Position numbers and translations under genes: made by a program. This document shows positions 23,592 to 32,558 of a stretch of DNA of 64,000 nt, piece by piece. The stretch is from JAOPZW01 sp963806015. GTDB taxonomy: Bacteria > Actinomycetota > Thermoleophilia > Solirubrobacterales > Solirubrobacteraceae. Below the pieces are notes generated by a model that saw nothing but the letters and a program-made list of their open reading frames with translations, was not told the origin of the DNA and ran no database searches. Each line of letters begins with the position of its first letter. The stretch's first letter is position 1. Location: NCBI GenBank assembly GCA_963806015.1, contig CAWDWM010000001.1, positions 310,001 through 374,000 of the forward strand, given 5' to 3'.

Positions 23592-25040
23592 CTAGAGCCC
23601 CCGGATGAGGGACAACGCGGCCGTTGCGGAGTAGCCGTCCCCTTCCGGAGACAGCCGGCGCACCGCGTCGAGATCGTCGCCACCGGTGAAGATCGGCGCT
23701 TCGAGATACCCGTCGTGGCGTCGCTGCGCCAACCCGGCCGACGCAAACAGCGCGTTGCACAGGCATACGCGGCCGGTGGCCTGCTGCTGCCTGGCGCCCT
23801 TGCTCTTCAGCGTGGGCTCGGGCTCGGCCGGGCACACGTAGACCAGCGCGCCGTCGTGGAGCACGGGCTGGCGGAGGTAGCCGAGGTCGCATCTGCGCTC
23901 TCGTGCGTCACGCACGGCCGAGTCCGAAAGCGTCCCCTCGAGCTGATGGACCTTGAACGGAAAGCCCGTCGGAGACGCGCTTCCGTCGGTGATGACGGTG
24001 AGCGTGCCGTCGGCGACCTTGGCGAGGACCTGGCTCTTGAGCTCGGATGTCAGTCCGGACTCCCGGCTCAGGGCGAACACGGTGCCGGCCTGGATGCCAC
24101 GCGCGCCCGCGTCGCGCGCCCCGCGCAGCCCCTCCGGGCTTCCGTAGGAGCCGGCGAGCCAGAACGGAAGGCCGATGGCCGCGATGGCCGTCAGGTCGAC
24201 CCTGTCGCGCTCGCCGTAGGAAGGGTCGGTCTGGGGATGCCACGGTCCACGCGGCGGGGCGTTGTGGCCTCCGGCTGTGGGGCCCTCCACGACGAATCCA
24301 TCTGGGCACGTGGAGGGATTCGAGGCGAGGCCGGCGGCGAGGTCGACCGAGGCGACGATCGCGAGGAAGCGTGGCCGCCTCAGCGGTGCGCCGGTCGGGA
24401 GCCCTGCGACCCTTGCGGGCGCGAACCGCGTCGCATACTCGGCGCCAGGCGCGGCGCGCAACACCTTCACCGACAGGACGCCCTCCGCGTGGCGCGCGAG
24501 CGCGTCGAGCAGGCGTGGCATCTCGTCCGGGCTCCCGGCTCCGGCGAGGACGACGTCGACGCCCGCCAGCATCGCCCCGTAGATCGTGGCCGGGATCGGC
24601 AGCGCGATCTTGCGCAGCACGTTGATGCCGACCATGCCGTCGTGATGGTGCTTGGCACGCATCACTTCGGCGAAGGCCGAAGCCACCGCAAGCTCCTGCA
24701 GATCCGCGAGGCTCGCGCGCTGGCGATCCGTCTGCGGATCGATGATCCACTTGTGCAGGTTGCCGTAGGGCTTGCCGCCCCGGCCATCGGGCCTGAAGTA
24801 CCGGGCGAGCAGCCTTTCGGCAATCGCCTGGTCGGGGAACTGCTCGATGGCCCAGCGCGCGCCCCGGTCCCCATCCTGCAGCATCCGGGCGTACACCCCA
24901 TCGAGCCCCGTCCCGGAGACCACGCCGAGCCCTCCGGCCATCGCCACCGTCCGCGCCAGCCGATGCCCGGACACGTGGACTCCCATCCCCCCTTGGATGA
25001 TCTCGGGGAGCGCGCCCACGGATTCAGATGTCTGTCGCAC
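23592..25040 (-). CDS. PfaD-like enoyl reductase (nitronate monooxygenase/2-nitropropane dioxygenase family)
   Basis: A 482-residue FMN TIM-barrel protein. Motifs include the N-terminal QGGMGVHVSGHRLA, VEGPTAGGHNAPP (FMN/substrate loop, about residue 235), WLAGSYGSPEG and GIQAGTVFALSRESGL. Simple nitronate monooxygenases have about 320-360 residues. The extra C-terminal part here, with a Cys-bearing segment (CDLGYLRQP, GRVCLCNALFA), matches the longer PfaD/trans-acting enoyl reductases that serve PUFA synthases and trans-AT polyketide synthases. The synthase two genes downstream lacks an enoyl reductase domain, which fits. GTG at 25038-25040 is taken as start. It is 126 bases from the dehydrogenase gene and may share its transcript. 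Confidence 0.8.
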   Translation of the reverse strand: MRQTSESVGALPEIIQGGMGVHVSGHRLARTVAMAGGLGVVSGTGLDGVYARMLQDGDRGARWAIEQFPDQAIAERLLARYFRPDGRGGKPYGNLHKWIIDPQTDRQRASLADLQELAVASAFAEVMRAKHHHDGMVGINVLRKIALPIPATIYGAMLAGVDVVLAGAGSPDEMPRLLDALARHAEGVLSVKVLRAAPGAEYATRFAPARVAGLPTGAPLRRPRFLAIVASVDLAAGLASNPSTCPDGFVVEGPTAGGHNAPPRGPWHPQTDPSYGERDRVDLTAIAAIGLPFWLAGSYGSPEGLRGARDAGARGIQAGTVFALSRESGLTSELKSQVLAKVADGTLTVITDGSASPTGFPFKVHQLEGTLSDSAVRDARERRCDLGYLRQPVLHDGALVYVCPAEPEPTLKSKGARQQQATGRVCLCNALFASAGLAQRRHDGYLEAPIFTGGDDLDAVRRLSPEGDGYSATAALSLIRGL

Positions 25041-25139
25041 TGAAGCTCTCTCGCGGCCACCGCGATGCCGCCGGCAGCCAAGCGACGGACGATCGCAGCC
25101 GCCGTTGACCGGGCAATCCGTGCGATCTACCGTGAGGCT

Positions 25140-25154
25140 CCGTAGTTCCCCGCG
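25140..25154 (+). promoter_or_regulatory. CCGTAGTTCCCC element upstream of etfB
   Basis: CCGTAGTTCCCCGCG lies in the 186-base divergent region between the PfaD-like gene and etfBA. A plausible -10 hexamer TAGTGT sits at 25178-25183, which puts the element at about -50 to -36. This is typical for an activator site or for a -35-overlapping operator. It matches the element before the acyl-CoA dehydrogenase in 12 of 15 positions. Confidence 0.4.
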
Positions 25155-25177
25155 TGGGCCGACGCCGCGCAGCGCAG

Positions 25178-25183
25178 TAGTGT
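25178..25183 (+). promoter_or_regulatory. Candidate -10 hexamer for etfBA
   Basis: TAGTGT is a TANNNT-type -10 box. It would start transcription near 25190, leaving a leader of about 37 bases with the etfB ribosome-binding site GAGGTGGGA just before the GTG. No convincing -35 box is seen, as is common in GC-rich actinobacteria. Confidence 0.4.
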
Positions 25184-25226
25184 CGCCCGACGTGCGTACA
25201 TTCGCTCTCGACGCTGAGGTGGGACA

Positions 25227-26003
25227 GTGGCCGTGAACATCGCGGTGGCAATACGACTCATGCCGAAGCCCGGCGACGAGCTCGAGGTGGACCCGAGCGG
25301 CACGGACATCGACCGTGAGCTCGTCGACATGGTCATCAGCGAGTTCGACGACCAGGCGCTCGAGGAGGCCGTCCTCATCAAGGAGGCCACCGGCGCCACC
25401 GTCACCGCCGTGGCGCTGCAGGCGGAAGGCGCCGAGCAGGCCTTGCGCGTCGCGTACGCGCGCGGCGCCGACCGGGTCGTGCTCGTCGAAGCGGGCGAGA
25501 TCGACCCCTACGACTCACCGACCGCGGCGCTCGCGTTCGCCGAGGCGTTCCGCACGCTGGCGCCCGACCTCGTCCTGATCGGCGTCCAGACGCCCACCGA
25601 TGTGTTCGGCCAGACCGCGCCGCGGCTCGCCGTCGCGCTGGGCTGGCCGCAGGCCACTGTCGTGGTCGGGGTCACCGTGGCCGACGGCGCGGCGCGCGTC
25701 ACGCAGGAATACGCCGGCGGCCGGCTCGCCGTCCTGGGCCTGACGCTGCCCGCCGTGGTCGGCGTGCAGTCCGCCAGTTCGCCGCCGCGCTACGTCTCGA
25801 TGGGGCGCCTGCGCCAGGCGATGACCGAGGCGGCGGCCGAGACGCTCGAGGTCAGCGTCGAGGCGCCGGCTGCGGGCTCACGGCTCGTCTCGGTGGCGCG
25901 CCCCGAGATTCAGGGCGGCGCGACGATGCTCGAAGGCGATGCCGAAGCGGTGGCCGCGCAGATCGTCGCGGTGCTGCGCGAACGAGGAGCTCTGATGAGC
26001 TGA
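25227..26003 (+). CDS. etfB: Electron transfer flavoprotein subunit beta
   Basis: 258 residues; EtfB carries AMP and, with EtfA, shuttles electrons from acyl-CoA dehydrogenases to a membrane ETF oxidoreductase. The family pattern is clear: an IAVAIRLMPKPGDE-type N-terminus, a conserved central region (IGVQTPTDVFGQTAPRLAVALGWPQ) and the signature segment near LTLPAVVGVQSASSPPRYVSMGRLRQA. The start is GTG at 25227, preceded by GAGGTGGGA. It overlaps etfA by one base (TGATG). The context (acyl-CoA dehydrogenase upstream, EtfD-like acceptor downstream) gives a complete electron route. Confidence 0.96.
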   Translation: MAVNIAVAIRLMPKPGDELEVDPSGTDIDRELVDMVISEFDDQALEEAVLIKEATGATVTAVALQAEGAEQALRVAYARGADRVVLVEAGEIDPYDSPTAALAFAEAFRTLAPDLVLIGVQTPTDVFGQTAPRLAVALGWPQATVVVGVTVADGAARVTQEYAGGRLAVLGLTLPAVVGVQSASSPPRYVSMGRLRQAMTEAAAETLEVSVEAPAAGSRLVSVARPEIQGGATMLEGDAEAVAAQIVAVLRERGALMS

Positions 26004-26938
26004 TGGGCGACGTACTCGTCTATGTCGACCCCGCCGTCAACGACAGGCTGCTCGCCTTCGCCCGCCCCCTGGCCGACGCTGCCGGCGGCGCGCTGGTCGC
26101 GCTCGTGGCGAGCGCCGAGCCGATCGCGTCCGATGCGCTCGCCGAGGCTGACGTGGTGCTCGAGGTGACCCACCCCGCGCTCTCCCCCTACCTTCCCGAA
26201 GCCCACCAGGCGGTCCTGGCCGAGGCGATCCGAGCGCGCACGCCCGACCTCGTGCTCCTCGAGAACACCACGCCGGGCTACGACCTCGCCGCGGCCGCGG
26301 CCGCGACGGCGGGCCTCCCCTGCGTCGGCTATTGCGTGGACCTGTCGCTCGAGGGCGGCGAGGCGCTGGCCGTCAGCGAGATCTACGGAGGGCAGTTGCG
26401 CGCGACGACGCGCACCACGCTGCCCGCGGTCTGCGCGATCAACACGGCCGCCCTGCGCGAGGAGCCACACGGCGCCGGCCGGGGCGAGCGCGTCACGCTC
26501 GCGCCGCCCGCCGAGCTCGACAACCTGAGGACGACTTTCGTCGAGCCCGTGGTCCTGGCCGACGAAGGCGTCGACCTGACCACGGCCGATCTGATCGTGT
26601 GCGTCGGGCGCGGGATCGGCGGCGCGGACAACATCCCCGTCGCCGAGGAGCTGGCCGACGCGCTCGGCGCCGAGCTCGCCGCCTCGCGCCCGGTCGTCGA
26701 CTCGGGCTGGCTGCCCAAGATCCGCCAGGTCGGCAAGTCCGGGGCGACGGTCAGGCCCAAGCTGTACCTGGGCCTCGGCGTCTCCGGCGCGCCCGAGCAC
26801 GTCGAGGGCATGCAGGGCGCGGAGCTGATCGTCGCCGTCAACACCGATCCCGGCGCGGCGATCTTCAACATCGCCCACTACGGCGCGGTCGCCGACCTCT
26901 TCGACGTCGCCGACGAGATGGCGACCCTGCTCGGCTAG
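26003..26938 (+). CDS. etfA: Electron transfer flavoprotein subunit alpha
   Basis: 311 residues; binds the redox FAD of the ETF heterodimer. The C-terminal EtfA signature is intact: GKSGATVRPKLYLGLGVSG, then ELIVAVNTDPGAAIFNIAHY and GAVADLFDVADEM. Domain I lies N-terminal and is as divergent as usual. The ATG shares its A with the last base of the etfB stop. The gene ends in TAG within a CTAG palindrome that is also the stop of the opposing EtfD-like gene, so the two transcripts must overlap or terminate inside each other. Confidence 0.96.
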   Translation: MGDVLVYVDPAVNDRLLAFARPLADAAGGALVALVASAEPIASDALAEADVVLEVTHPALSPYLPEAHQAVLAEAIRARTPDLVLLENTTPGYDLAAAAAATAGLPCVGYCVDLSLEGGEALAVSEIYGGQLRATTRTTLPAVCAINTAALREEPHGAGRGERVTLAPPAELDNLRTTFVEPVVLADEGVDLTTADLIVCVGRGIGGADNIPVAEELADALGAELAASRPVVDSGWLPKIRQVGKSGATVRPKLYLGLGVSGAPEHVEGMQGAELIVAVNTDPGAAIFNIAHYGAVADLFDVADEMATLLG

Positions 26939-29094
26939 GCGTAGCGCTCGGGCGCTCGTTGGTGGCCGAACGCCGGTCTTACCCCCTCAGGAGGGGCAGG
27001 ACCGACGTTCGGCACCGTGGCGGCCGCCGGCGACGGCTCGTCCTTGCTCGGGACGGACTGCGCCCCGGCGAGCGCGCGCTCGATCAGCACGGCCAGCTCG
27101 GCGACCTCGAAGTCGGCGCCGACCACCTTGACGGCGTCGGAGTACATCGCCAGGTCCTTCGGGCAGGTGACGAGGAAGTAGTCGAGGTCGCCGAGGGTCT
27201 GTGCCTCGCGGATGCGCTGCTCGCTGGGGCGCTCCTCGTTCTGCGGACCGTCCTTCATCCAGATCCGGCCGCCGCCGGCGCCGCAGCAGAACGTGTCGGT
27301 CCCGTGGCGCGGCATCTCGACGAGCTCGGCCCCGATCGCCTCGATGAGCTTGCGCGGCGCCTCGGTGATCCGGTTGTAGCGCGCCAGGTAGCACGGGTCG
27401 TGGTAGGTGACGCGCGTCCCGGTCAGCGGGGTCCTCAGGGAGATCACGCCGCGGGCGACGAGGTCGGCGAGCAGCTCGGTGTAGTGGTAGACCGGCTTGT
27501 CGAGGCCGTACTGCGGATACTCGTTGCGCAGCGTGTTCAGCGAGTGCGGGTCGGTGGTGAAGATCGCCTCATAGTCGGCGTCGGCGAGCGCGCCCATGTT
27601 CTGCTCGACGAGCAGCTCGAACAGGCCCTCCTCCCCCACCCTGCGCACGTCGTTGCCGGCGTTGCGCTCGCCCTCGTAGAGCAGCCCGAAGGACACCCCG
27701 GCGTCGTGCAGGATCCGCGCGATCGACTGCGAGGCGAGCTGCACGCGCTCGTCGAAGGACGCGAAGTCGCCGACGAACCACAGGTACTGCACGGGTTCCT
27801 TGCGCGCGTCGGGGATCTTGAAGTCCAGGCTCTTGGCCCAGCGGGCGCGCATGCGCGCGGACTTGCCATGGGAGTTGCCCTGCTGGGCGAAGTTCTGCAG
27901 CGTCTGCTGCAGGAGTGGATCCATCTCGCCCTGGTCGACGAGGTTGCGGCGCATGTCGATGATCGTCGGCACGTGCTCGATCCCCACGGGGCACGCCTCG
28001 ACGCACGCCATGCAGGTCGTGCACGACCACAGGACGTCGTCGGCGATGAGCGGCGCGGACGCGTTGGCGCCCCGCTGCTCGCCGGGATGCTGGTAGAGCC
28101 GATCGCGCAGATCGAGGATCAGCTGACGCGGCGCCAGCGGGGCGCCGCTCGCGGTGGCCGGGCAGACGTCCGTGCAGCGACCGCACTCGGTGCACGAGAA
28201 CGTGTCGAGCACCTGCTTCCAGCTCAGGTCGGCCAGCGAGGCGACGCCGACGGTGCCCTGCGATGGGCTGTCGAGGGCAGCCATCGCAGCGGCCGGCACC
28301 TGCGTGATCGCCAGCGGTCGCTCCACGCCGGGCGGTGGGAGCTTCGCGAGGAACACGTTGGGGATCGCGGTGATGATGTGGAAGTGCTTGGTCAGCGGCA
28401 GCACGCTGAGGAAGACCAGGATGGTCACGCCATGCAGCCACCAGCCGATCTCGCTGACGGTCTGCGCCGACGAACGGCTCAGCCCGCCGAGCGCCGCCGC
28501 CACCGGTGCGGCCAGCGGCGCGAAGTCGCGCTCATTGCCGTGGATGTCGTCCGCGACCAGGTGGCCGGCGTCGTACAGCAGCCCGCCGACCATGATGAAC
28601 AGGATGAAGAAGAGGATCAGGACACCCTCCCAGTGGGGGGTGTCGCGATAGCGCTGCTCGGCCCGGCCCTTCCCGTACAGGCGTGGCGTGTGAGCGATCA
28701 GCCGCCGGTAGAGCATGTAGCCCACGCCGACGATCACGGTCACCTCGAGCAGGTCGCGCACGACGAAGAACGGCGGCCCGAGCGGCTGGTGCGCCCCGAA
28801 CCCGGGGATGTCCCAGCCCGCGTCGAACGTCCGCCCGAACAGCGTGACCACCTGGATCATCAGGGCGACGAAGCCCCAGAAGATCAGCGCGTGCATGATC
28901 CCCGCCGGCTGCTCGCCGGAGAGGAACTTCCTCTGGCCCAGCCCGTCGACGAACATGCGCCGGGCACGTTCCGCGATCCGGTCCAGACGGGCCGCCGGCC
29001 GCGCGGCCAGCAGGAGCCGCATCCTGGTGGCGATGATGGCGGCGAAGACGAGCAGCCCGACCGCCCACACGATCGGAAAGGCGAGATGGCTCAT
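26935..29094 (-). CDS. Membrane iron-sulfur oxidoreductase, EtfD-like (ETF:menaquinone oxidoreductase)
   Basis: A 719-residue three-part protein. The N-terminal 260 residues have several membrane segments of the NarI/DsrM-like cytochrome b type. Then come two 4Fe-4S motifs (CTECGRCTDVCPA and CTTCMACVEACPV) and two heterodisulfide-reductase-type CCG sections (THDP-like YHDPCYLARYN and FCCGAGGGRIWMK). The same plan is found in mycobacterial EtfD (Rv0338c), which is needed for fatty acid beta-oxidation, and in bacterial ETF:menaquinone oxidoreductases. It faces etfBA tail to tail, supporting ETF as donor and menaquinone as acceptor. The start overlaps the upstream small gene by 4 bases (ATGA). 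Confidence 0.88.
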   Translation of the reverse strand: MSHLAFPIVWAVGLLVFAAIIATRMRLLLAARPAARLDRIAERARRMFVDGLGQRKFLSGEQPAGIMHALIFWGFVALMIQVVTLFGRTFDAGWDIPGFGAHQPLGPPFFVVRDLLEVTVIVGVGYMLYRRLIAHTPRLYGKGRAEQRYRDTPHWEGVLILFFILFIMVGGLLYDAGHLVADDIHGNERDFAPLAAPVAAALGGLSRSSAQTVSEIGWWLHGVTILVFLSVLPLTKHFHIITAIPNVFLAKLPPPGVERPLAITQVPAAAMAALDSPSQGTVGVASLADLSWKQVLDTFSCTECGRCTDVCPATASGAPLAPRQLILDLRDRLYQHPGEQRGANASAPLIADDVLWSCTTCMACVEACPVGIEHVPTIIDMRRNLVDQGEMDPLLQQTLQNFAQQGNSHGKSARMRARWAKSLDFKIPDARKEPVQYLWFVGDFASFDERVQLASQSIARILHDAGVSFGLLYEGERNAGNDVRRVGEEGLFELLVEQNMGALADADYEAIFTTDPHSLNTLRNEYPQYGLDKPVYHYTELLADLVARGVISLRTPLTGTRVTYHDPCYLARYNRITEAPRKLIEAIGAELVEMPRHGTDTFCCGAGGGRIWMKDGPQNEERPSEQRIREAQTLGDLDYFLVTCPKDLAMYSDAVKVVGADFEVAELAVLIERALAGAQSVPSKDEPSPAAATVPNVGPAPPEGVRPAFGHQRAPERYA

Positions 29095-29702
29095 GCGTGC
29101 ACCGCTTGGTCGGCGACGACTCGCAGCTGGGAGCGCATGACCACGCCGATGAACGGCGACAGCGCTCGCCAGTAGCGCAGAAAGCTGCGCCGCGAGGCCT
29201 CGTCGGTGGTGGCCGTGCGGGCCTCATAGGAGACCAGCGTGCCTTGCTCCCCGTACGGCCTCAGCGAGAAGTTGCAGGCGATCTTCCCCAGTCCGGGGCG
29301 ATCGAAGGCCGCGAACGCGTCCGCGTCGATCTGCTCCCAGACCGTCTCGCCGGCCCAGAAATGCCCGATCGCGCCGAAGGCGATCTCGTGCGGAGGGTCC
29401 TCGCCCAGCAGGACCCAGTCTCCGTGGGTGGGCATCCCCGCCAGCCGCAGGGCCGCGACCTCGGGCACCGGGATGGGAGCGCGCCGGCGCGCGAGCGCCG
29501 CGCCGCGCTCGCCGGCTTCGCGCAGGGCGAAGAGCGCGCGGACCGCGACGGAGTCGCGCCACGCTCGCATGAAGTCGGCCTGACGCACCGCTTCGTAGGC
29601 CTCGGGGAGGCCACACGGAATCACTCGATGCTCGATGCGGGTCGCGTCGAAGCTTGGGAGCAGCCCGTCGAGAAGCATCGTCTCGCGCTCGGTCGCGGTC
29701 AT
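29091..29702 (-). CDS. SRPBCC-like protein of unknown function
   Basis: About 203 residues from the ATG at 29702 (27 codons in from the first possible start lies a second Met). The pattern HEIAFGAIGHFWAGETVW followed by NFSLRPYGEQGTLVSYEARTAT and RSFLRYWRAL recalls START/SRPBCC helix-grip proteins of actinobacteria, which bind hydrophobic ligands. No catalytic residues can be named. It overlaps the EtfD-like gene by 4 bases and is therefore probably translated with it, so a lipid- or acyl-CoA-linked role is possible. An element GCGTAGTTCCCCGCA lies about 85-95 bases upstream. Confidence 0.6.
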   Translation of the reverse strand: MTATERETMLLDGLLPSFDATRIEHRVIPCGLPEAYEAVRQADFMRAWRDSVAVRALFALREAGERGAALARRRAPIPVPEVAALRLAGMPTHGDWVLLGEDPPHEIAFGAIGHFWAGETVWEQIDADAFAAFDRPGLGKIACNFSLRPYGEQGTLVSYEARTATTDEASRRSFLRYWRALSPFIGVVMRSQLRVVADQAVHA

Positions 29703-29783
29703 TGCGTCATCCCATCTGCTGGCGTAGAGCCGAGCTTCGATGACGGAGCGACGCACGCCATCGGCCCGAGACCGCGGCCGTGC

Positions 29784-29798
29784 TGCGGGGAACTACGC
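29784..29798 (-). promoter_or_regulatory. CGTAGTTCCCC element upstream of the SRPBCC/EtfD pair
   Basis: In gene direction the site reads GCGTAGTTCCCCGCA, identical over 11 bases to the element before etfB and with the same orientation to its gene. A GGCCGATGGCG segment about 21 bases downstream is also found at nearly the same spacing (20 bases) after the element before the acyl-CoA dehydrogenase. Confidence 0.4.
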
Positions 29799-30756
29799 CC
29801 GACCGCGCTCCGCCGGCAGGCGCACCGCGCCGCCGGGCTCGATGGCCTCACGGCGATCATCGCCGTCAGCCTCGCAGGGCGCGCAGGGCGTTGAGGATGA
29901 CCGCCACGTCGATCCCCTCCTGCAGCAGCGCGCCGGCGACCGGCGGGATGTGGCCGAGGGCGGCGGCCACCATCGCCACGAGGCTCAGGCCCATGCCAGC
30001 GAGGACGCTCTGCTGCGCGATCGACAGCGATCGCCGGCCGATGCGGATCGGCTCGGCCACCCGGTCGATGCGGTCGACCGTGATGACGACGTCCGCGGCC
30101 TCCGCGGACACGGTCGACCCCGCGGCCGCCATGGCGACGCCGATGTCGGCCGCGGCCAGGGCGGGCGCGTCGTTCACGCCGTCGCCGACCATGACCACCA
30201 GCCGGGCTCCCGGCTCGCTCTCCACGGTGCGGAGCACGGCCAGCTTGTCCTCGGGGCCGCAGTCGGCGAAGACCTCGTCGAGCCCGACGCCGCGCGCCAC
30301 CTCGTCTGCCGTGGCGCGATCGTCGCCGGTGACCATCGCCACGCGCACGGCGCCGGCCGTGCGCAGCGCGGCCACTGCATCGGCCGCGTCGGGACGGGGC
30401 CGATCGGCCATCACGATGATGCCGGCCAGCCGTCCGTCGACGGCGACGTGGACCTGCGAGCGCCCTGGCGCGTGCAACGTCGCGACGGCCTCGCCGTCGA
30501 GCGCCACTCCGCGCCCGCGCAGGAAGCCTCGCGATCCGACGGCCACCCGATGGCCTTCGACCGCGCCCTCGATGCCGTCGCCGGGCGACTCGTGGACATC
30601 GCGCGCCTCGGCGAGCACGAGGCCGCGCCCTTCGGCGTCGTGGACGAGCGCTTCGGCCACCACGTGGGCGGAGAGCTCGTCCACCGATGCGGCCAGGCGC
30701 AGGAGCTCGTCCGCTCCATGGCCGTCGAGCACGACAACGCGCTCGACGGCCGGGCG

Positions 30757-30761
30757 CCCCC
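30757..30761 (-). other. Frameshift 2: apparent extra base in a C run
   Basis: Five C's (plus strand) follow the DKTGTLTLG coding stretch. With four C's the reading becomes TLTLGRPAVERVVVL, which is the usual P-type ATPase sequence after the phosphorylation site, and the frame continues to the stop at 29866. Confidence 0.7.
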
Positions 30762-30951
30762 AGCGTGAGCGTCCCGGTCTTGTCCAGCAGCACCGTGCGA
30801 ACGCGGCCGAGCTGCTCGATGACACCCGCCCCCTTCACGACGATGCCGACGCGCGCGGCGCGCGAGACCCCGGACACGAGCGCGATCGGGGCCGCGAGGA
30901 TGAGCGGGCACGGCGTGGCCACGACGAGGACGGCCAGGGCGCGCACCGGGT

Positions 30952-30954
30952 CCC
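30952..30954 (-). other. Frameshift 1: apparent missing base in a C run
   Basis: Three C's (plus strand). With four, the protein runs smoothly from GAWAFSG into DPVRALAVLVVATPCPL, joining the first segment to the metal-site helix. Without it translation stops at 30835. Confidence 0.7.
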
Positions 30955-31694
30955 GCTGAACGCCCACGCGCCGCCCGCGAGCAGCACCGTGACCGGCAGC
31001 AGGAAGGCCGCATAGCGATCGGCCATCCGCACGAAGGGCGCTCGCTGGTGCTGGGCCTCCTGCACGAGCCGCACGATCGCCGCGTACGCGCTGTCCGCGG
31101 CGCGGCGGGTGGCCTTGAGGTCGAACGCCTCGCCCGCGTTCGCGGCGCCGCTACGCACGGGGTCGCCGGTCGCGCACGTCACCGGCAGCGGCTCGCCCGT
31201 CAGCGCCGACTCGTCGACGGTCGCCGTCGCAGACGCCACGATGCCGTCCACCGGCACGACCTCGCCGGAGCGGACGACCACGACGTCGCCGGCGAGCACG
31301 GCATCGACGCCGACCTCCTGCACACCTCCGTCACGGCGGCGGTGCGCGATTCTCGGGGCCCGCTCGAGCAGCATGGTCAGCTCGCGCTTGGCGCGATGCG
31401 CGGCGGCCGCCTCCAGCGCGTTGCCGCCGCTGAGCATCAGGGCGACCACGGCGCCCGCGAGCAGCTCGCCCAACGCAAGGGCACCCCCCATCGCCAGCAG
31501 CGCGATGGCATCGACGCCGACATCGCCGGCGCGCAGCGAACGCGCGACCGAGACCGTCAGCGGCACGAGCACCACCCCCAGCGCCACGGCCCAGATCGCG
31601 TCGCCCGCCCGTGGGGCGCCGGCGATGTGCGCGATACCGCCGATCGCGATCGCCGTCGCCGTCAGCAGCGGCAGCAGGCGGGTGAGGCGCTCGC

Positions 31695-32558
31695 TCACCG
31701 CGTGGCCGCGCTCGGCTCAGCCTCCTCGGCGACGGCGGCCGCCGCCACCGGGCGGGGCACGACGAGCACCGGGCAGCGCGCCTCGCGCACGAGCCGGGTC
31801 GAGGTGCTGCCCAGCAGCAGCCGGCGCACCGGGCCCTGGGCGCGCGAGCCCACCACAAGGAGGTCGAGGTCGGCGCTGCGGCGGACGAGCTCTGAGGCAG
31901 GCCGGCCGGCGACGGTCTCGCAGGTTCCACCCGCGGCGATCGCGGCGGCCTCGTGCCCCGGTACGGTGGCCGATGCGACGGAGATGACGCGCAACGCCGC
32001 GCCGGCGGCACGCGCCAGCCGCCCGCCCAGCCGCAAGGCCGCACGCGACTCGGTCGAGTCGTCGAAGCCCACGCCGACGCTGCGCAGCAGCGGCTCGCGC
32101 TCGGCGAAGCCGACGGGCGCGACCATGACGGCGCAGGGCGCCTCGCGGAGGGTGCCGGCGGCCACGTCGCCGCCCAGCACGCGCTCGGCACCGGCGCGAT
32201 GGGGGGCGCCCACGACGATCAGATCCGCTCCGTCGCGCTCGGCGATCGCCTGTAGGGCACGGGCCGGAAAGGCGGCAGACACGACGACCGGCCGCGCCGA
32301 GACCGCCGCAGACCTCAGCTCCTGCTCGAGCGCGGCCAGCAGGTCCTCCTGCAGCACCGCCTCCACCGCGTCCGCCTCGTCGAGGCTCACCGAACGGTCG
32401 AACGGATAGACGTAGACCGCGACGAGCTCGCCGCCCACCTCGTGCTGCAGCAGCGCCGCGAGCGCGAGCGCGTCGCGCCCGCCCTGCCGGCGATCGACGC
32501 CGACGACGATGCGGCCGAACTCGAGGGTGCTGCCGGGATGGGGCCGGGCGCCGCTCAT
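31695..32558 (-). CDS. Universal stress protein, two USP domains
   Basis: A 287-residue tandem USP. Each half has the Rossmann-like fold and ATP-type loop: domain 1 has IVVGVDRRQGGRDAL and VVGAPHRAGAERVLGGDV, domain 2 has GVGFDDSTESRAAL and VVGSRAQGPVRRLLLGSTS. The GX2GX9GS/T pattern is clearest in the second half, suggesting ATP binding there. The start ATG (32556-32558) overlaps the preceding USP stop, and the stop overlaps the ATPase start, so the three genes form one translationally coupled operon. USPs of this type accompany hypoxia and dormancy genes in mycobacteria. Confidence 0.92.
   Translation of the reverse strand: MSGARPHPGSTLEFGRIVVGVDRRQGGRDALALAALLQHEVGGELVAVYVYPFDRSVSLDEADAVEAVLQEDLLAALEQELRSAAVSARPVVVSAAFPARALQAIAERDGADLIVVGAPHRAGAERVLGGDVAAGTLREAPCAVMVAPVGFAEREPLLRSVGVGFDDSTESRAALRLGGRLARAAGAALRVISVASATVPGHEAAAIAAGGTCETVAGRPASELVRRSADLDLLVVGSRAQGPVRRLLLGSTSTRLVREARCPVLVVPRPVAAAAVAEEAEPSAATR

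Larger units (their letters stand above)
29866..31698 (-). pseudogene. P1B-type metal-transporting ATPase with two compensating frameshifts
   Basis: Joined across two frame changes the product is a complete P1B ATPase of about 610 residues. It begins with membrane helices and has no N-terminal CxxC metal-binding domain. The actuator loop is VDESALTGEPLPV, the metal-site helix is VVATPCPLILAAP, the phosphorylation site is DKTGTLT and the hinge is VGDGVNDAPALAAADIG. The usual CPC/CPx motif is TPC here, and the HP motif is SAHV, so the metal is not predictable. The first 250 codons read in one frame, about 65 in the second, and the rest in the first again. Both shifts lie in C/G runs, so they may be sequencing errors in an intact gene. 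It overlaps the upstream USP gene by 4 bases. Confidence 0.8.

Noticed and set aside
26332..29175. 947-codon plus-strand open frame across etfA and the EtfD-like gene
   Set aside because: It overlaps etfA out of frame and the EtfD-like gene on the other strand; both have strong family motifs.
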